From Clostridiales bacterium (lineage in GTDB: Bacteria; Bacillota; Clostridia; Peptostreptococcales; Anaerovoracaceae), in contig CP042469.1 of the NCBI GenBank assembly GCA_015243575.1, positions 3,872,929 to 3,936,928 on the forward strand: a stretch of 64,000 bases of DNA. The letters run 5' to 3'. Under the pieces are notes generated by a model. It saw only the letters and a list, made by a program, of their open reading frames with translations, was not told the DNA's origin and ran no database searches. Of the stretch, positions 7,900 through 15,939 are shown piece after piece (the stretch's first letter is position 1; each line of letters begins with the position of its first letter). The translations under genes and the position numbers were made by a program.

Positions 7900-9306
7900 A
7901 TGAAAATATTTGATAATAAGATTTATGGGCAAAAGGATGGCTGCTTTTGTTTTGACGGGCAAAACCTAACGGAGCTGGCCGATACCTACGGAACACCGCT
8001 GTACATATTTTCGGAGCGGGAGCTGAAGCGGAATGTTCAGGAGATCAATGAACAATTTGGACGCTTTCGGGAGAAGGTTTCCATACACTACGCGGCGAAA
8101 TGCGAATCAACCGTTGCAGTTCTTCAAATCGTTCGAAAGGCGGGAGGCAGTCTGGAGGTCAATTCAGGAGGAGAGCTCTTCAAAGGTCTTTACTCCGGAT
8201 TCAAAGGCAATCAGATTGTCTTTAACGGAGTGAGTAAATCGGAGGATGAGATTGAGATGGCCATCATCAATAATATCAAATCTATCAACGTTGATTCTCT
8301 GTATGAATTGAAACGAATCCTGAGGGTAGCCGGTAGATTAAAGAAAAAGGCAAAGATCTGTCTGCGTATCGTCCCGGAAGTTTCCACCGGCGTGGTAAAG
8401 GGCAATGAGACTGGAACCCATGAATCGAAATTTGGCATCACGCTTGATGAGGTGGAAAGAGCAGTCCGGCTGGCGTTGGAAAACCAAAGTCTGGTGATAC
8501 TCAGGGGGTACCATTTTCATATTGGGACACAGACCTACGATCTGAAATCCTTTGTCGAGGCCCTTCGCACAATGCTTCAGATGGCAGCAAGGATATACAA
8601 ATCCACAGGCTTCCGACCGGACCTGCTGAATATCGGAGGCGGGCTGCCGGTTCCCCATTATATCGATCCTACAGCAAGTCAGTATATGCCCAGAAATATC
8701 TATGCCATGCTGAAAAGTGAGCTTTCCATCGAACAAATCGCAAAAGAAATTTGCGGAGAACTAGCAGAAGAGAAGGTTCAGCATTGGGCCGGAGTGGAGT
8801 GTGGGGCACTGTTTCGCGATACTGAGCTGCTCCTTGAGCCAGGCCGGAAAATTTCCGCTTCTGCGGGAGTTCTTCTTTCACGGATCGAAAATGAAAAGGA
8901 GCGGAGAGAGCTTGACGAAAGCTGGCTGATGATTGATGCCGGATTCAATACCTTGATGGAAGTGAAGACCTATTCCTGGTATTACCATATGGTTTGTGCA
9001 AATAAGATGAATGAGCTTCCCACCAAGCCGTTCAAGGTTGCCGGTCCGTGCTGCGATTCGGGTGACGTGTATTTCGATATTGATTATCATAAAAGCCTGC
9101 CCGATTATCGGGTCTTCCCAGAGTCCACAGAACCGGGAGACTTAATTGCCATGCTCAATGTGGGTGCTTATGGTACTCCAAACATGTCCAATTATAACGG
9201 ACGCCCTAAGGCAGGTGTTCTGCTGATTCGGGAAAATGGTGATGTCATCGTAATAAAGCCTGCTCAAAAGTATGGTGATCTTGTAAGTGATGAAATAAAA
9301 CTATAG
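7900..9306 (+). CDS. PLP fold-III decarboxylase, diaminopimelate/ornithine decarboxylase-like
   Basis: 468-aa alanine-racemase-fold decarboxylase. The PLP lysine is Lys67 in HYAAKCES, the ring-stacking motif is HIGTQ (H207), phosphate binding is GGGLP (~245-249) and LEPGR (~312-316), and the catalytic cysteine motif is CCDSGD (~384-389), as in diaminopimelate decarboxylases (usually CESGD). ATG at 7900 follows AGGAGG by 9 nt. It is the first gene after a B12 riboswitch and terminator and is followed by two Cys-rich metal-binding proteins, so an ordinary lysine-synthesis role is doubtful. It could decarboxylate an amino acid for a cobalamin-linked pathway, or bypass a B12-dependent one. The substrate is unknown. 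Confidence 0.85.
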   Translation: MKIFDNKIYGQKDGCFCFDGQNLTELADTYGTPLYIFSERELKRNVQEINEQFGRFREKVSIHYAAKCESTVAVLQIVRKAGGSLEVNSGGELFKGLYSGFKGNQIVFNGVSKSEDEIEMAIINNIKSINVDSLYELKRILRVAGRLKKKAKICLRIVPEVSTGVVKGNETGTHESKFGITLDEVERAVRLALENQSLVILRGYHFHIGTQTYDLKSFVEALRTMLQMAARIYKSTGFRPDLLNIGGGLPVPHYIDPTASQYMPRNIYAMLKSELSIEQIAKEICGELAEEKVQHWAGVECGALFRDTELLLEPGRKISASAGVLLSRIENEKERRELDESWLMIDAGFNTLMEVKTYSWYYHMVCANKMNELPTKPFKVAGPCCDSGDVYFDIDYHKSLPDYRVFPESTEPGDLIAMLNVGAYGTPNMSNYNGRPKAGVLLIRENGDVIVIKPAQKYGDLVSDEIKL

Positions 9307-9324
9307 GGCGAGGAGGCTGGAGAA

Positions 9325-9933
9325 ATGTATCAGTTGGAAGTATTCCAGAATAGAACGACAGTAAAAGAGTACATCCGAGATTATACTAAGGGAGAGGGAT
9401 TCTTAGAGTTTTGTGAAAAAAACACCGGATATGGGCAAATCTGGTCTTGTCCGCTTTATGATTTCAATCCCTCTGCTTATGGAAAAAAATATAAATACCT
9501 TTACCTCTTTGGGAAGCGAGTGATCTTTGAACCTGCAGAACAGAATGATAAAGAATGGAAAAAAGCAAGAGCCGTCGACAGAGAACAGGAAAGAGCAAAG
9601 AAAAAGGAAAAAGAAAAATATATCAGTGAGGTTTGTCTGATGGAAAAGAATCTTCTGGTGGAACAAATTCATGGGCTGGAGAAAAAATACCCGGGCAGCA
9701 TCACTCTTCCTGCAGGAAGCTGCCATGTCTGCAGCAGATGCAGCCGTACCGAAGGGGCGGGATGTCGATACTCCGACGAAATTCGCTTTTTTATTGAATC
9801 GCTGGGGGGCAGCATCGGCGGAACCGCCGGGGAGCTTTTAGGCATTGAGCTTCAGTGGATGAAACAACAGCCGCCGGGATATTATACCTTGATAGAAGGA
9901 CTCTTTTCAGACGACCCAAGTGTGGAGATATAA
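9325..9933 (+). CDS. DUF2284-like predicted metal-binding protein
   Basis: 202-aa protein with a charged helical middle (~residues 72-105) and Cys clusters: the N-terminal IWSCPLYDFN and the C-terminal SCHVCSRCSRTEGAGC. This pattern resembles DUF2284 (predicted metal or iron-sulfur binding) proteins of anaerobes. The gene starts 18 nt after the decarboxylase, behind GGCGAGGAGG, so translation is probably coupled within the operon. The function is not established. By context it belongs to the same B12-controlled process, perhaps as an electron-transfer or metal-handling partner. No signal peptide is visible. Confidence 0.7.
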   Translation: MYQLEVFQNRTTVKEYIRDYTKGEGFLEFCEKNTGYGQIWSCPLYDFNPSAYGKKYKYLYLFGKRVIFEPAEQNDKEWKKARAVDREQERAKKKEKEKYISEVCLMEKNLLVEQIHGLEKKYPGSITLPAGSCHVCSRCSRTEGAGCRYSDEIRFFIESLGGSIGGTAGELLGIELQWMKQQPPGYYTLIEGLFSDDPSVEI

Positions 9934-10000
9934 AAAAAGTGAAAAAGACGGATCGAACGCGTACCAGCAATCTTTCTATAGAATTAAAAAGGATGAGAAT

Positions 10001-10564
10001 ATGAATATTAGCCAATTTACCAATCCAGAAAATGTGATAGTTATGACAACTGGAGAATTTGTATCGGGATTTGCAGATAAAACAGGAATCTCCGATTTAG
10101 AACGAGAGATCGAAGAATTTCGTCTGAAACCGGACAAGGAAGGAAAATTGCTCCTCGGAGAAAAGAGGACGACGATCAGAATTTTTATGCCAAAGCTTCT
10201 GTTTCGGAAACGCTTTCCGCAGGATGATTGCGTCTGGGTTTCCATGGGAGACAGTTCTCCCTATTACTGCCTTCAGGACATGGAGCCATGGATGGATAAA
10301 TGCTATAGCTTTTTTACCAATTCCCAGTGTGAATATTTTCCATGTCACAAGGGAATTGATGAGAAAGCGTTTAACTGTCTGTTTTGCTACTGCCCGCTGT
10401 ATGCGCTAAAGGACCGATGTGGAGGAAGGTTTCGTTACATCGGAAACATCAAGGACTGCAGCGGCTGTACCGTACCACACAGAAAGCAGAATTACGGGTA
10501 CATTACTGGTAGATTTGCAGAAATTGCAGAAGCATCGAAACCTGACGGTAGGGTCTCTGACTAA
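10001..10564 (+). CDS. Protein with C-terminal CobD-type cysteine-rich small domain
   Basis: 187-aa protein. The first ~105 residues match no family I recognise. The last ~75 residues carry many cysteines (SQCEYFPCHKG, FNCLFCYCPLY, KDCSGCTVPH), matching the cysteine-rich small domain that is fused to the C-terminus of some CobD L-threonine-phosphate decarboxylases or encoded near cobalamin genes. ATG at 10001 follows AAGGATGAG; the upstream open frame from 9920 overlaps DUF2284 and has no ribosome site. As the third gene behind the B12 riboswitch it supports a cobalamin link, since both signals point to the same pathway independently. Its binding partner and metal are unknown. Confidence 0.7.
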   Translation: MNISQFTNPENVIVMTTGEFVSGFADKTGISDLEREIEEFRLKPDKEGKLLLGEKRTTIRIFMPKLLFRKRFPQDDCVWVSMGDSSPYYCLQDMEPWMDKCYSFFTNSQCEYFPCHKGIDEKAFNCLFCYCPLYALKDRCGGRFRYIGNIKDCSGCTVPHRKQNYGYITGRFAEIAEASKPDGRVSD

Positions 10565-10706
10565 GCAAGTCCCACAGATTTTAAAATTTTATAATAAAAA
10601 AACGGAAGTGATATATTACCAGAGTAATAAAAAGCTCCGGATTCATAATAAGATGAGGATATAAGTGCTGTTTTACTGCTATTTTTGAATAACAGAAAAT
10701 GGTTTT

Positions 10707-10735
10707 TTGACGTAAAGGAAAATATTTGTTATACT
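10707..10735 (+). promoter_or_regulatory. Sigma-A promoter for the WalRK-like operon
   Basis: TTGACG (10707-10712) and TATACT (10730-10735) with a 17-nt spacer; transcription would begin near 10742. Confidence 0.7.
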
Positions 10736-10775
10736 TGCATAGTACTGTTTTCCAAAACGATTGGGGAGGATGGCT

Positions 10776-11474
10776 ATGGACGCTAAAAAAGTGCTGATTA
10801 TCGAAGATGAAAAATCCATATCAGATATTATAAAATTTAACTTGGTGAAGGAAGGCTTTGAGGTGGATACGGCATACGACGGGCAGGAAGGTCTTGAAAA
10901 GGCACTTGCGCGGCAGCCTGACTTAATCCTTCTTGATGTAATGCTTCCGCTAATGGACGGATTTCAGGTCTGCAAAAAAGTCAGAGAAACCTGTTCCGTT
11001 CCTATTTTGATGCTCACTGCAAAGGAAGAAGAGGTAGATAAGGTTCTGGGACTGGAACTGGGAGCAGATGATTATATCACAAAACCCTTTGGCATGAGGG
11101 AACTTATTGCAAGAATCAAGGCCAATATCAGAAGAACGGATCTTATGGCGAGCTTGCAGGATGTGCCTTCCAATATTCAGGACTTCGGCAGTCTGGCAAT
11201 TGATTTGAATCGATATGAAGTCAGGAAACACGGAAAAGCTCTTGAACTGACACTGCGGGAATTCGAACTGCTTAAGTACCTGGCGGAACGGGAAAATAAG
11301 GTGTTTTCCAGAGAACAGCTTCTTGAAGAAGTCTGGGGTTACGAATATTATGGAGATATCAGGACCGTTGATGTAACGGTGCGCCGACTGCGGGAAAAGC
11401 TTGAGGATGATTCCAGCGATCCCAAATACATCATGACAAAAAGAGGTATTGGGTACTATTTCAGGAGGCCGTAA
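10776..11474 (+). CDS. walR: OmpR/PhoB-family response regulator, WalR-like
   Basis: 232-aa regulator. The receiver domain has the acidic pair EDE near the N-terminus, phospho-acceptor Asp in LILLDVMLPLMDG, Thr in MLTAKEE and Lys in YITKPFG. The C-terminal winged helix ends in the typical VRRLREKLEDD...RGIGYYFRRP. ATG at 10776 follows GGGGAGGA. The cognate kinase starts 6 nt after the stop. The pair resembles WalRK (YycFG), which controls cell-wall hydrolases, but PhoPR-type systems share this architecture and yycH/yycI are not present, so the name is provisional. Confidence 0.85.
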   Translation: MDAKKVLIIEDEKSISDIIKFNLVKEGFEVDTAYDGQEGLEKALARQPDLILLDVMLPLMDGFQVCKKVRETCSVPILMLTAKEEEVDKVLGLELGADDYITKPFGMRELIARIKANIRRTDLMASLQDVPSNIQDFGSLAIDLNRYEVRKHGKALELTLREFELLKYLAERENKVFSREQLLEEVWGYEYYGDIRTVDVTVRRLREKLEDDSSDPKYIMTKRGIGYYFRRP

Positions 11475-11479
11475 GGGTT

Positions 11480-13309
11480 ATGATCGGAAAAAAGAGATGG
11501 TCCAGCATTAGATGGAAGATTGTTTTTATCTACTTTCTTCTTGTTTTTATCGCAACGACAATCATCGGTGTTTTTATTATGAGTCAGCTAGAGGCTTATT
11601 ATAAAGGCTCAATTAGTTACAACATTACCCGTATGGTTGAGGAAAGTATGCTGCGTACGTCTCTTCAGGAATATGGGGATCTTGCCAGTCATCAGGCAGA
11701 GATTCAGATTAATATTGACAACTGGGGGCGGCGTGTTCAGCAGGAAATCTTCGTCATAGATGACGAGCTTACGATCATTGCCTCCAACAATGAAAACTTA
11801 ATTTTGAAAAGTGCGGTGGGGTTTCTGAATCAAGATCTGATTGTGAGCGGACTCTCCGGAAAGATCGATGAAAAGGACGAAGTGATCGAGTCTTTAAAAA
11901 AAGAAACACCGGTAAAAAGTCTCGTCTTTCCAATCGGTGAAGAAGATGCGATTAAAGGGGTTCTTTATATACGCGAGGATATGACCAGCGTTTATGATAC
12001 CATCAATAAATCAAAGCTTATCTTCGTTCAAGCGATGGCGATCGCGCTGTTGATCACCGTTGTCCTTGGTTTTTTTATCGCTAGAAGCATTACTGTTCCC
12101 ATCAATGATGTGACAGAAAAAGCCGAAAAAATGGCCAAAGGAGACTTCAGCCAAGAGGTCAGCGTCAAATCAGATGATGAAATCGGACGGCTCGCCGAAA
12201 TGTTTAACTTGCTCAGGCAGCAGCTCAATCTCACACTCTCCGAAATATCCAATGAAAAAAGCAAACTGGAAACCATTTTGAAATACATGGCGGACGGGCT
12301 CATCGCCGTAGACCTGTCTGGTCATATTATTCATGCAAACCCTGCGGCGATGGCAATGCTCAGCATTACAGCCGACGATATGGAGAACCGCTATTATGAT
12401 GATATCATCAGGAATTATAACGAAGGACTGATGTTTGATAAACTTCGGGAAAACAGCAAAGACGGCGGCAACTCAGACATATTCTTCTATGGCGGCTCTA
12501 CCTTTGCGGTGCGATATGACCGATTCAAGGATGAAAATGCTCAGGATGTGGGCATTATCATGATTTTGCAGGATATTACGGAACGCCAGAAGCTGGAAAA
12601 CATGCAGACAGATTTTGTGGCAAATGTCTCCCACGAATTGAAGACACCGCTGACAACGATCAAAAGCTATACGGAGACACTTTTGGATGGCCACGTGGAT
12701 GATAAAGAGACGGAAACTCAATTCCTGGGCATCATAGATGCAGAAGCTGATCGTATGAACCGTTTGGTCAAAGAGCTTCTACAGCTTTCCAGGATGGAAT
12801 ATAAGCAAGAGAAATGGAACAAGAAGGAGAGCAATCTCATCAGTCTTCTGAAATCAGTGGTGACCAAGGTTGAAATTACCGCAAAAAATAAGAACCAGCA
12901 TATGAACTGCATCTTTGACGAAAGCCAGAAAATTATGGCGGTCATCGACAGAGATGGAATTGAGCAGGTACTGCTCAACGTACTTAGCAATGCAATCAAG
13001 TATACGCAGGAAGGCGGGCGAATCGACATTGATGCGCTTCGGAAGGATCGATGGGCCCAGATTATTGTAACTGACAACGGGATCGGTATTCCGGAGAAAG
13101 AATTGTCGCGGGTGTTCGAACGTTTCTTCCGAGTGGATAAGGCCCGGTCAAGGGCGATGGGAGGAACCGGACTCGGTTTAGCCATCTCCAAGCAGATTGT
13201 AGAGGAACACAAGGGAACCATTGAAATTGAGAGTAAGGAAGGACGCGGCGCCAAAGTCACGGTGACCTTGCCCCTCTCTCATGCCAGAGGTATTAAGGAT
13301 ATCGTGTAA
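11480..13309 (+). CDS. walK: Sensor histidine kinase with HAMP and PAS domains, WalK-like
   Basis: 609-aa membrane kinase. TM1 is at ~residues 12-34, followed by an extracellular sensor of ~145 residues, TM2 near 180-200, a HAMP domain, a PAS domain (~260-365), HisKA with phospho-His in VSHELKTPLTT, and an HATPase domain with N box NVLSNAIKYT, G1 DNGIGIP and G2 GGTGLGLAIS. TM-sensor-TM-HAMP-PAS-kinase is the WalK layout. It likely phosphorylates the preceding regulator. It is followed 84 nt later by yabP, which has its own hairpin barrier. PhoR-type assignment remains possible. Confidence 0.87.
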   Translation: MIGKKRWSSIRWKIVFIYFLLVFIATTIIGVFIMSQLEAYYKGSISYNITRMVEESMLRTSLQEYGDLASHQAEIQINIDNWGRRVQQEIFVIDDELTIIASNNENLILKSAVGFLNQDLIVSGLSGKIDEKDEVIESLKKETPVKSLVFPIGEEDAIKGVLYIREDMTSVYDTINKSKLIFVQAMAIALLITVVLGFFIARSITVPINDVTEKAEKMAKGDFSQEVSVKSDDEIGRLAEMFNLLRQQLNLTLSEISNEKSKLETILKYMADGLIAVDLSGHIIHANPAAMAMLSITADDMENRYYDDIIRNYNEGLMFDKLRENSKDGGNSDIFFYGGSTFAVRYDRFKDENAQDVGIIMILQDITERQKLENMQTDFVANVSHELKTPLTTIKSYTETLLDGHVDDKETETQFLGIIDAEADRMNRLVKELLQLSRMEYKQEKWNKKESNLISLLKSVVTKVEITAKNKNQHMNCIFDESQKIMAVIDRDGIEQVLLNVLSNAIKYTQEGGRIDIDALRKDRWAQIIVTDNGIGIPEKELSRVFERFFRVDKARSRAMGGTGLGLAISKQIVEEHKGTIEIESKEGRGAKVTVTLPLSHARGIKDIV

Positions 13310-13357
13310 ACGCGTGGATTATTTTAATGGGATCTGGAATGTTAGACGAATACATGG

Positions 13358-13393
13358 ACACTCCTTTTCATATATTGAAAAGGGGTGTTTTTT
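13358..13393 (+). terminator. Terminator-like hairpin overlapping the yabP ribosome site
   Basis: ACACTCCTTTTC (13358-13369) pairs with GAAAAGGGGTGT (13377-13388), 12 bp with one T-G wobble, followed by T's up to the yabP ATG at 13394. The 3' arm contains the only plausible Shine-Dalgarno, AGGGGTG. Confidence 0.7.
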
Positions 13394-13654
13394 ATGGATA
13401 CACATGTAGTGAATATAGACAACAGAGAAAGAGTTTCCGTTACAGAAGTTGCGGATGTGGAAAGCTTCAACGAGGAGATCATCCTGCTGAGTTTGAAGAA
13501 CGGCGGCCTGATTATCAGAGGAGAGAAGCTTCATATCCAGAAGCTTGATCTTGAAGAGGGCAGAGTTTTGATTACCGGGTCTATCGGCTCCGCTGTTTAT
13601 ACTGAGAAAAAAGACCGGCAGGATAAGGGATTCCTGAAAAAAATTCTCAAATGA
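13394..13654 (+). CDS. yabP: Sporulation protein YabP
   Basis: 86-aa protein matching the short YabP family by its beta-rich N-terminus (NIDNRERVSVTEVADVESF, NGGLIIRGEKLHI) and position immediately before yabQ and divIC, the order found in Bacillus. YabP is needed for normal sporulation and is expressed in the mother cell in Bacillus. ATG at 13394 is preferred over GTG at 13385. The ribosome site lies in a hairpin, so read-through from walK should be poorly translated. The stop overlaps the yabQ start (ATGA). Confidence 0.87.
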   Translation: MDTHVVNIDNRERVSVTEVADVESFNEEIILLSLKNGGLIIRGEKLHIQKLDLEEGRVLITGSIGSAVYTEKKDRQDKGFLKKILK

Positions 13655-13953
13655 TCATAGGAATGAATCCGCTGATTCTGGATCAGTCCTTTGAATTCGT
13701 CATCATGCTTGCCGCCGGGATGACGATCATGATCTTCCATGATTTGTATTTAAAACTAAAAATTAAATTTCAGCCGAGCAAAAAGACGTCTTTTATTCAG
13801 GATGTCTTGTTCTGGCTGTTTGCCGCGCTTTTGACTTGCTCTTTTCTTTATTACAGCAGCTTTGGAAGGCTTAGTTTTCATGCTTTGCTAGCATTTGGAG
13901 CAGGGGCTGTCTTGTGGAAAAAATTTTTTTGTGCTACAATAAACAACAGGTGA
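13651..13953 (+). CDS. yabQ: Spore cortex biosynthesis protein YabQ
   Basis: 100-aa membrane protein with about three hydrophobic segments (~residues 9-28, 46-64, 70-88). YabQ is required for spore cortex formation in Bacillus. It overlaps yabP by four bases, which suggests translational coupling; an internal ATG at 13663 is a less likely start. It is followed 4 nt later by divIC. Family assignment rests mainly on length, hydrophobic pattern (FVIMLAAGMTIMIFHDLY) and conserved gene order. Confidence 0.85.
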   Translation: MIIGMNPLILDQSFEFVIMLAAGMTIMIFHDLYLKLKIKFQPSKKTSFIQDVLFWLFAALLTCSFLYYSSFGRLSFHALLAFGAGAVLWKKFFCATINNR

Positions 13954-13957
13954 TCTT

Positions 13958-14422
13958 ATGTTGAAGAGAAAGAAGCGCCGCAGCAGAGAATATAAGAATA
14001 GCAGTCAGGTTATTGACATTGAAGATGCAAGACGGGAACGAAAAAAGAAGCGGAAGGATGCTGCGGAGAAAAGGGGCAAGGCGCAAAAAACAAAACAGGT
14101 TGTAACGGAACGCCAGGCAGGGAAAAAAGCCCGTCGCAGAATGGTGTATTTTTTCATTTTCCTGTTTATCCTTTGCCTTATCGGTGTCTCAGCGTTTAAT
14201 ATTATCAGCCTCAAGCTCTTGGAAGCCAAAACAATTAAGGAACATCAAGCGCTTCTAGATCAGAAGGACAAGCTGGAAAAAATTTATTCACAGGTCAACA
14301 GCCCGGAGTACATCGAGCAGCAAGCGAGACAGCAGCTGAGGATGATACGCCCGGGAGAAATCTTATATGTGCTGCCAGACAAGGATGCAAAGAAGGACAA
14401 AGGCGGAATTATACCCGAATAG
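13958..14422 (+). CDS. divIC: Septum formation initiator DivIC/FtsB family
   Basis: 154-aa bitopic protein. A long Lys/Arg-rich cytoplasmic tail (~65 residues) precedes one membrane helix (~66-86), then an extracellular coiled coil (LLEAKTIKEHQALLDQKDKL) and the family's C-terminal motif region ending AREQLRM-like (ARQQLRMIRPGEILYVLP). DivIC/FtsB with FtsL and DivIB scaffolds the divisome. It sits in the conserved yabP-yabQ-divIC order. AGGTGAT precedes the start. Confidence 0.9.
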   Translation: MLKRKKRRSREYKNSSQVIDIEDARRERKKKRKDAAEKRGKAQKTKQVVTERQAGKKARRRMVYFFIFLFILCLIGVSAFNIISLKLLEAKTIKEHQALLDQKDKLEKIYSQVNSPEYIEQQARQQLRMIRPGEILYVLPDKDAKKDKGGIIPE

Positions 14423-14430
14423 GAGTTTTC

Positions 14431-14973
14431 ATGATAAAAGAGATCATTGTGGTAGAGGGCAGGGACGATGAAGCTGCTGTCAAGCGGGCAGTGGAAGCGG
14501 AAACCATCGCTACACACGGTTATGGAATCAGCAAGAAGACATTTGATTTGATAGAAAAGGCATATTCCGACAGAGGAATTATTATTTTTACCGATCCCGA
14601 TTTTGCCGGAGATCAAATCCGGAAAAGACTTTCCTCACGTTTTCCTGATGGAAAGCATGCCTTTTTACCAAGGGAGGAAGCCTTAAAGGATGGGGACATC
14701 GGGATTGAAAATGCCGCACCGGAGCATATTAGAGCAGCGCTGGAAAAGGTCAGGCCATCTACTTCAGAGAAACGCTTCGAATTTACCCAGACGGATTTAT
14801 TTGAACTTGAACTCGTGGGCACTTCCGGGAGTGCGCAGCGCAGGGATCGACTGGGAAAACTGCTTGGCATCGGCTATGGAAACGCTAAGGTGTTTCTAAA
14901 TCGATTGAATCAATACGGGGTTATGCGCAGCGAACTTTTTGAAGCGGTACAGCAAATAGACAAAAGAGGATAA
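14431..14973 (+). CDS. rnmV: Ribonuclease M5
   Basis: 180-aa Toprim-domain nuclease that performs final 5S rRNA maturation. The Toprim motifs are visible: VVEGRDDEAA at the N-terminus and FTDPDFAGDQIR with the DxD-type acidic pair. The C-terminal helical half (TDLFELELVGTSGSAQRR) fits RNase M5. It overlaps the ksgA start by one base (TAATG), reproducing the rnmV-ksgA pairing of many Firmicutes. Confidence 0.93.
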   Translation: MIKEIIVVEGRDDEAAVKRAVEAETIATHGYGISKKTFDLIEKAYSDRGIIIFTDPDFAGDQIRKRLSSRFPDGKHAFLPREEALKDGDIGIENAAPEHIRAALEKVRPSTSEKRFEFTQTDLFELELVGTSGSAQRRDRLGKLLGIGYGNAKVFLNRLNQYGVMRSELFEAVQQIDKRG

Positions 14974-15857
14974 TGGGGAAGAGCATGAAATTATATTCAC
15001 CTACTACAATCAGTGAAGTTAGGAAAAAACACGGCTTTCATTTTTCGAAGAGCCTTGGCCAAAATTTTTTGACAGATAAAAATATCATTGACAAAATCAT
15101 AGAAAAATCAATGATTGGAAAAGAAGATCTGGTTATCGAGATCGGCCCCGGTATCGGGGTTCTTACCGCTGCTGCTGCCGAGGCAGCAGGAAAAGTAATC
15201 GCCATTGAGATTGACAGAAATCTGATTCCCATACTAAGGGAAACGCTTGACGATTATGACAATATTGAAATTATAAACAATGACGTGCTAAAAATTGATT
15301 TTGCTTCCTTACTGGAACAAAACGAGCAGATCAATGGTCAAAAAAGAGAAAGCGTCAGAATTATAGGGAATCTTCCTTATTATATCACGACACCGATTAT
15401 TATGAAGATACTGGAGGATCGGGTAAAGGCCGACAGCATCACCATCATGCTTCAGAAAGAAGTAGCGGACCGGATCAAAGCGCAGCCAGGTTCAAAGACC
15501 TACGGGGCTCTATCCGTTGCCGTGCAATACTATTGCACCGTTGCCCATGTGGCGAGTGCGCCAAAAGAAATTTTCGTCCCGCAGCCCAAGGTGGATTCCA
15601 CTGTGATCAGGCTGGACGTACGTAAGGAGAAACCGGTGATTTTGTCCAGTGAAGAAACCTTTTTCGCTGTGGTCAAGGCTGGATTCGGTCAAAGAAGAAA
15701 AACGCTCCTAAACTCTCTAACCGGTATTTACGGGCTGACGAAGGATGAGGTTGCAGTGGTTATGGCTACCGCCGGGATCGATCCTGTTAGAAGGGCTGAA
15801 ACCCTGAGCCTGGAGGAGTTTGCCGCTTTAGCAAATACCATTCGAGCAGAGAGATAA
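14973..15857 (+). CDS. rsmA: 16S rRNA dimethyladenosine transferase
   Basis: 294-aa KsgA/RsmA enzyme that dimethylates two adjacent adenosines near the 3' end of 16S rRNA, using SAM. Motifs: SKSLGQNFL at the N-terminus, SAM-binding EIGPGIGVLT, acidic EID, and the catalytic NLPYYITTPI. Two starts are possible: ATG at 14973, coupled to the rnmV stop, or ATG at 14985, which has GGGGAAG just upstream. The difference is four residues and does not touch a domain. Confidence 0.95.
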   Translation: MGKSMKLYSPTTISEVRKKHGFHFSKSLGQNFLTDKNIIDKIIEKSMIGKEDLVIEIGPGIGVLTAAAAEAAGKVIAIEIDRNLIPILRETLDDYDNIEIINNDVLKIDFASLLEQNEQINGQKRESVRIIGNLPYYITTPIIMKILEDRVKADSITIMLQKEVADRIKAQPGSKTYGALSVAVQYYCTVAHVASAPKEIFVPQPKVDSTVIRLDVRKEKPVILSSEETFFAVVKAGFGQRRKTLLNSLTGIYGLTKDEVAVVMATAGIDPVRRAETLSLEEFAALANTIRAER

Positions 15858-15939
15858 CCGAAAGAAAGCGTATGGGAAACACGCATTGCGCACGCACAGT
15901 CTTTCCCAAGATAACAAACCTGGAGGAAATAGCATACTC

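Noticed and set aside
10419-10664. 81-residue ORF overlapping the Cys-rich protein
   Set aside because: It is an out-of-frame shadow of the Cys-rich domain gene.
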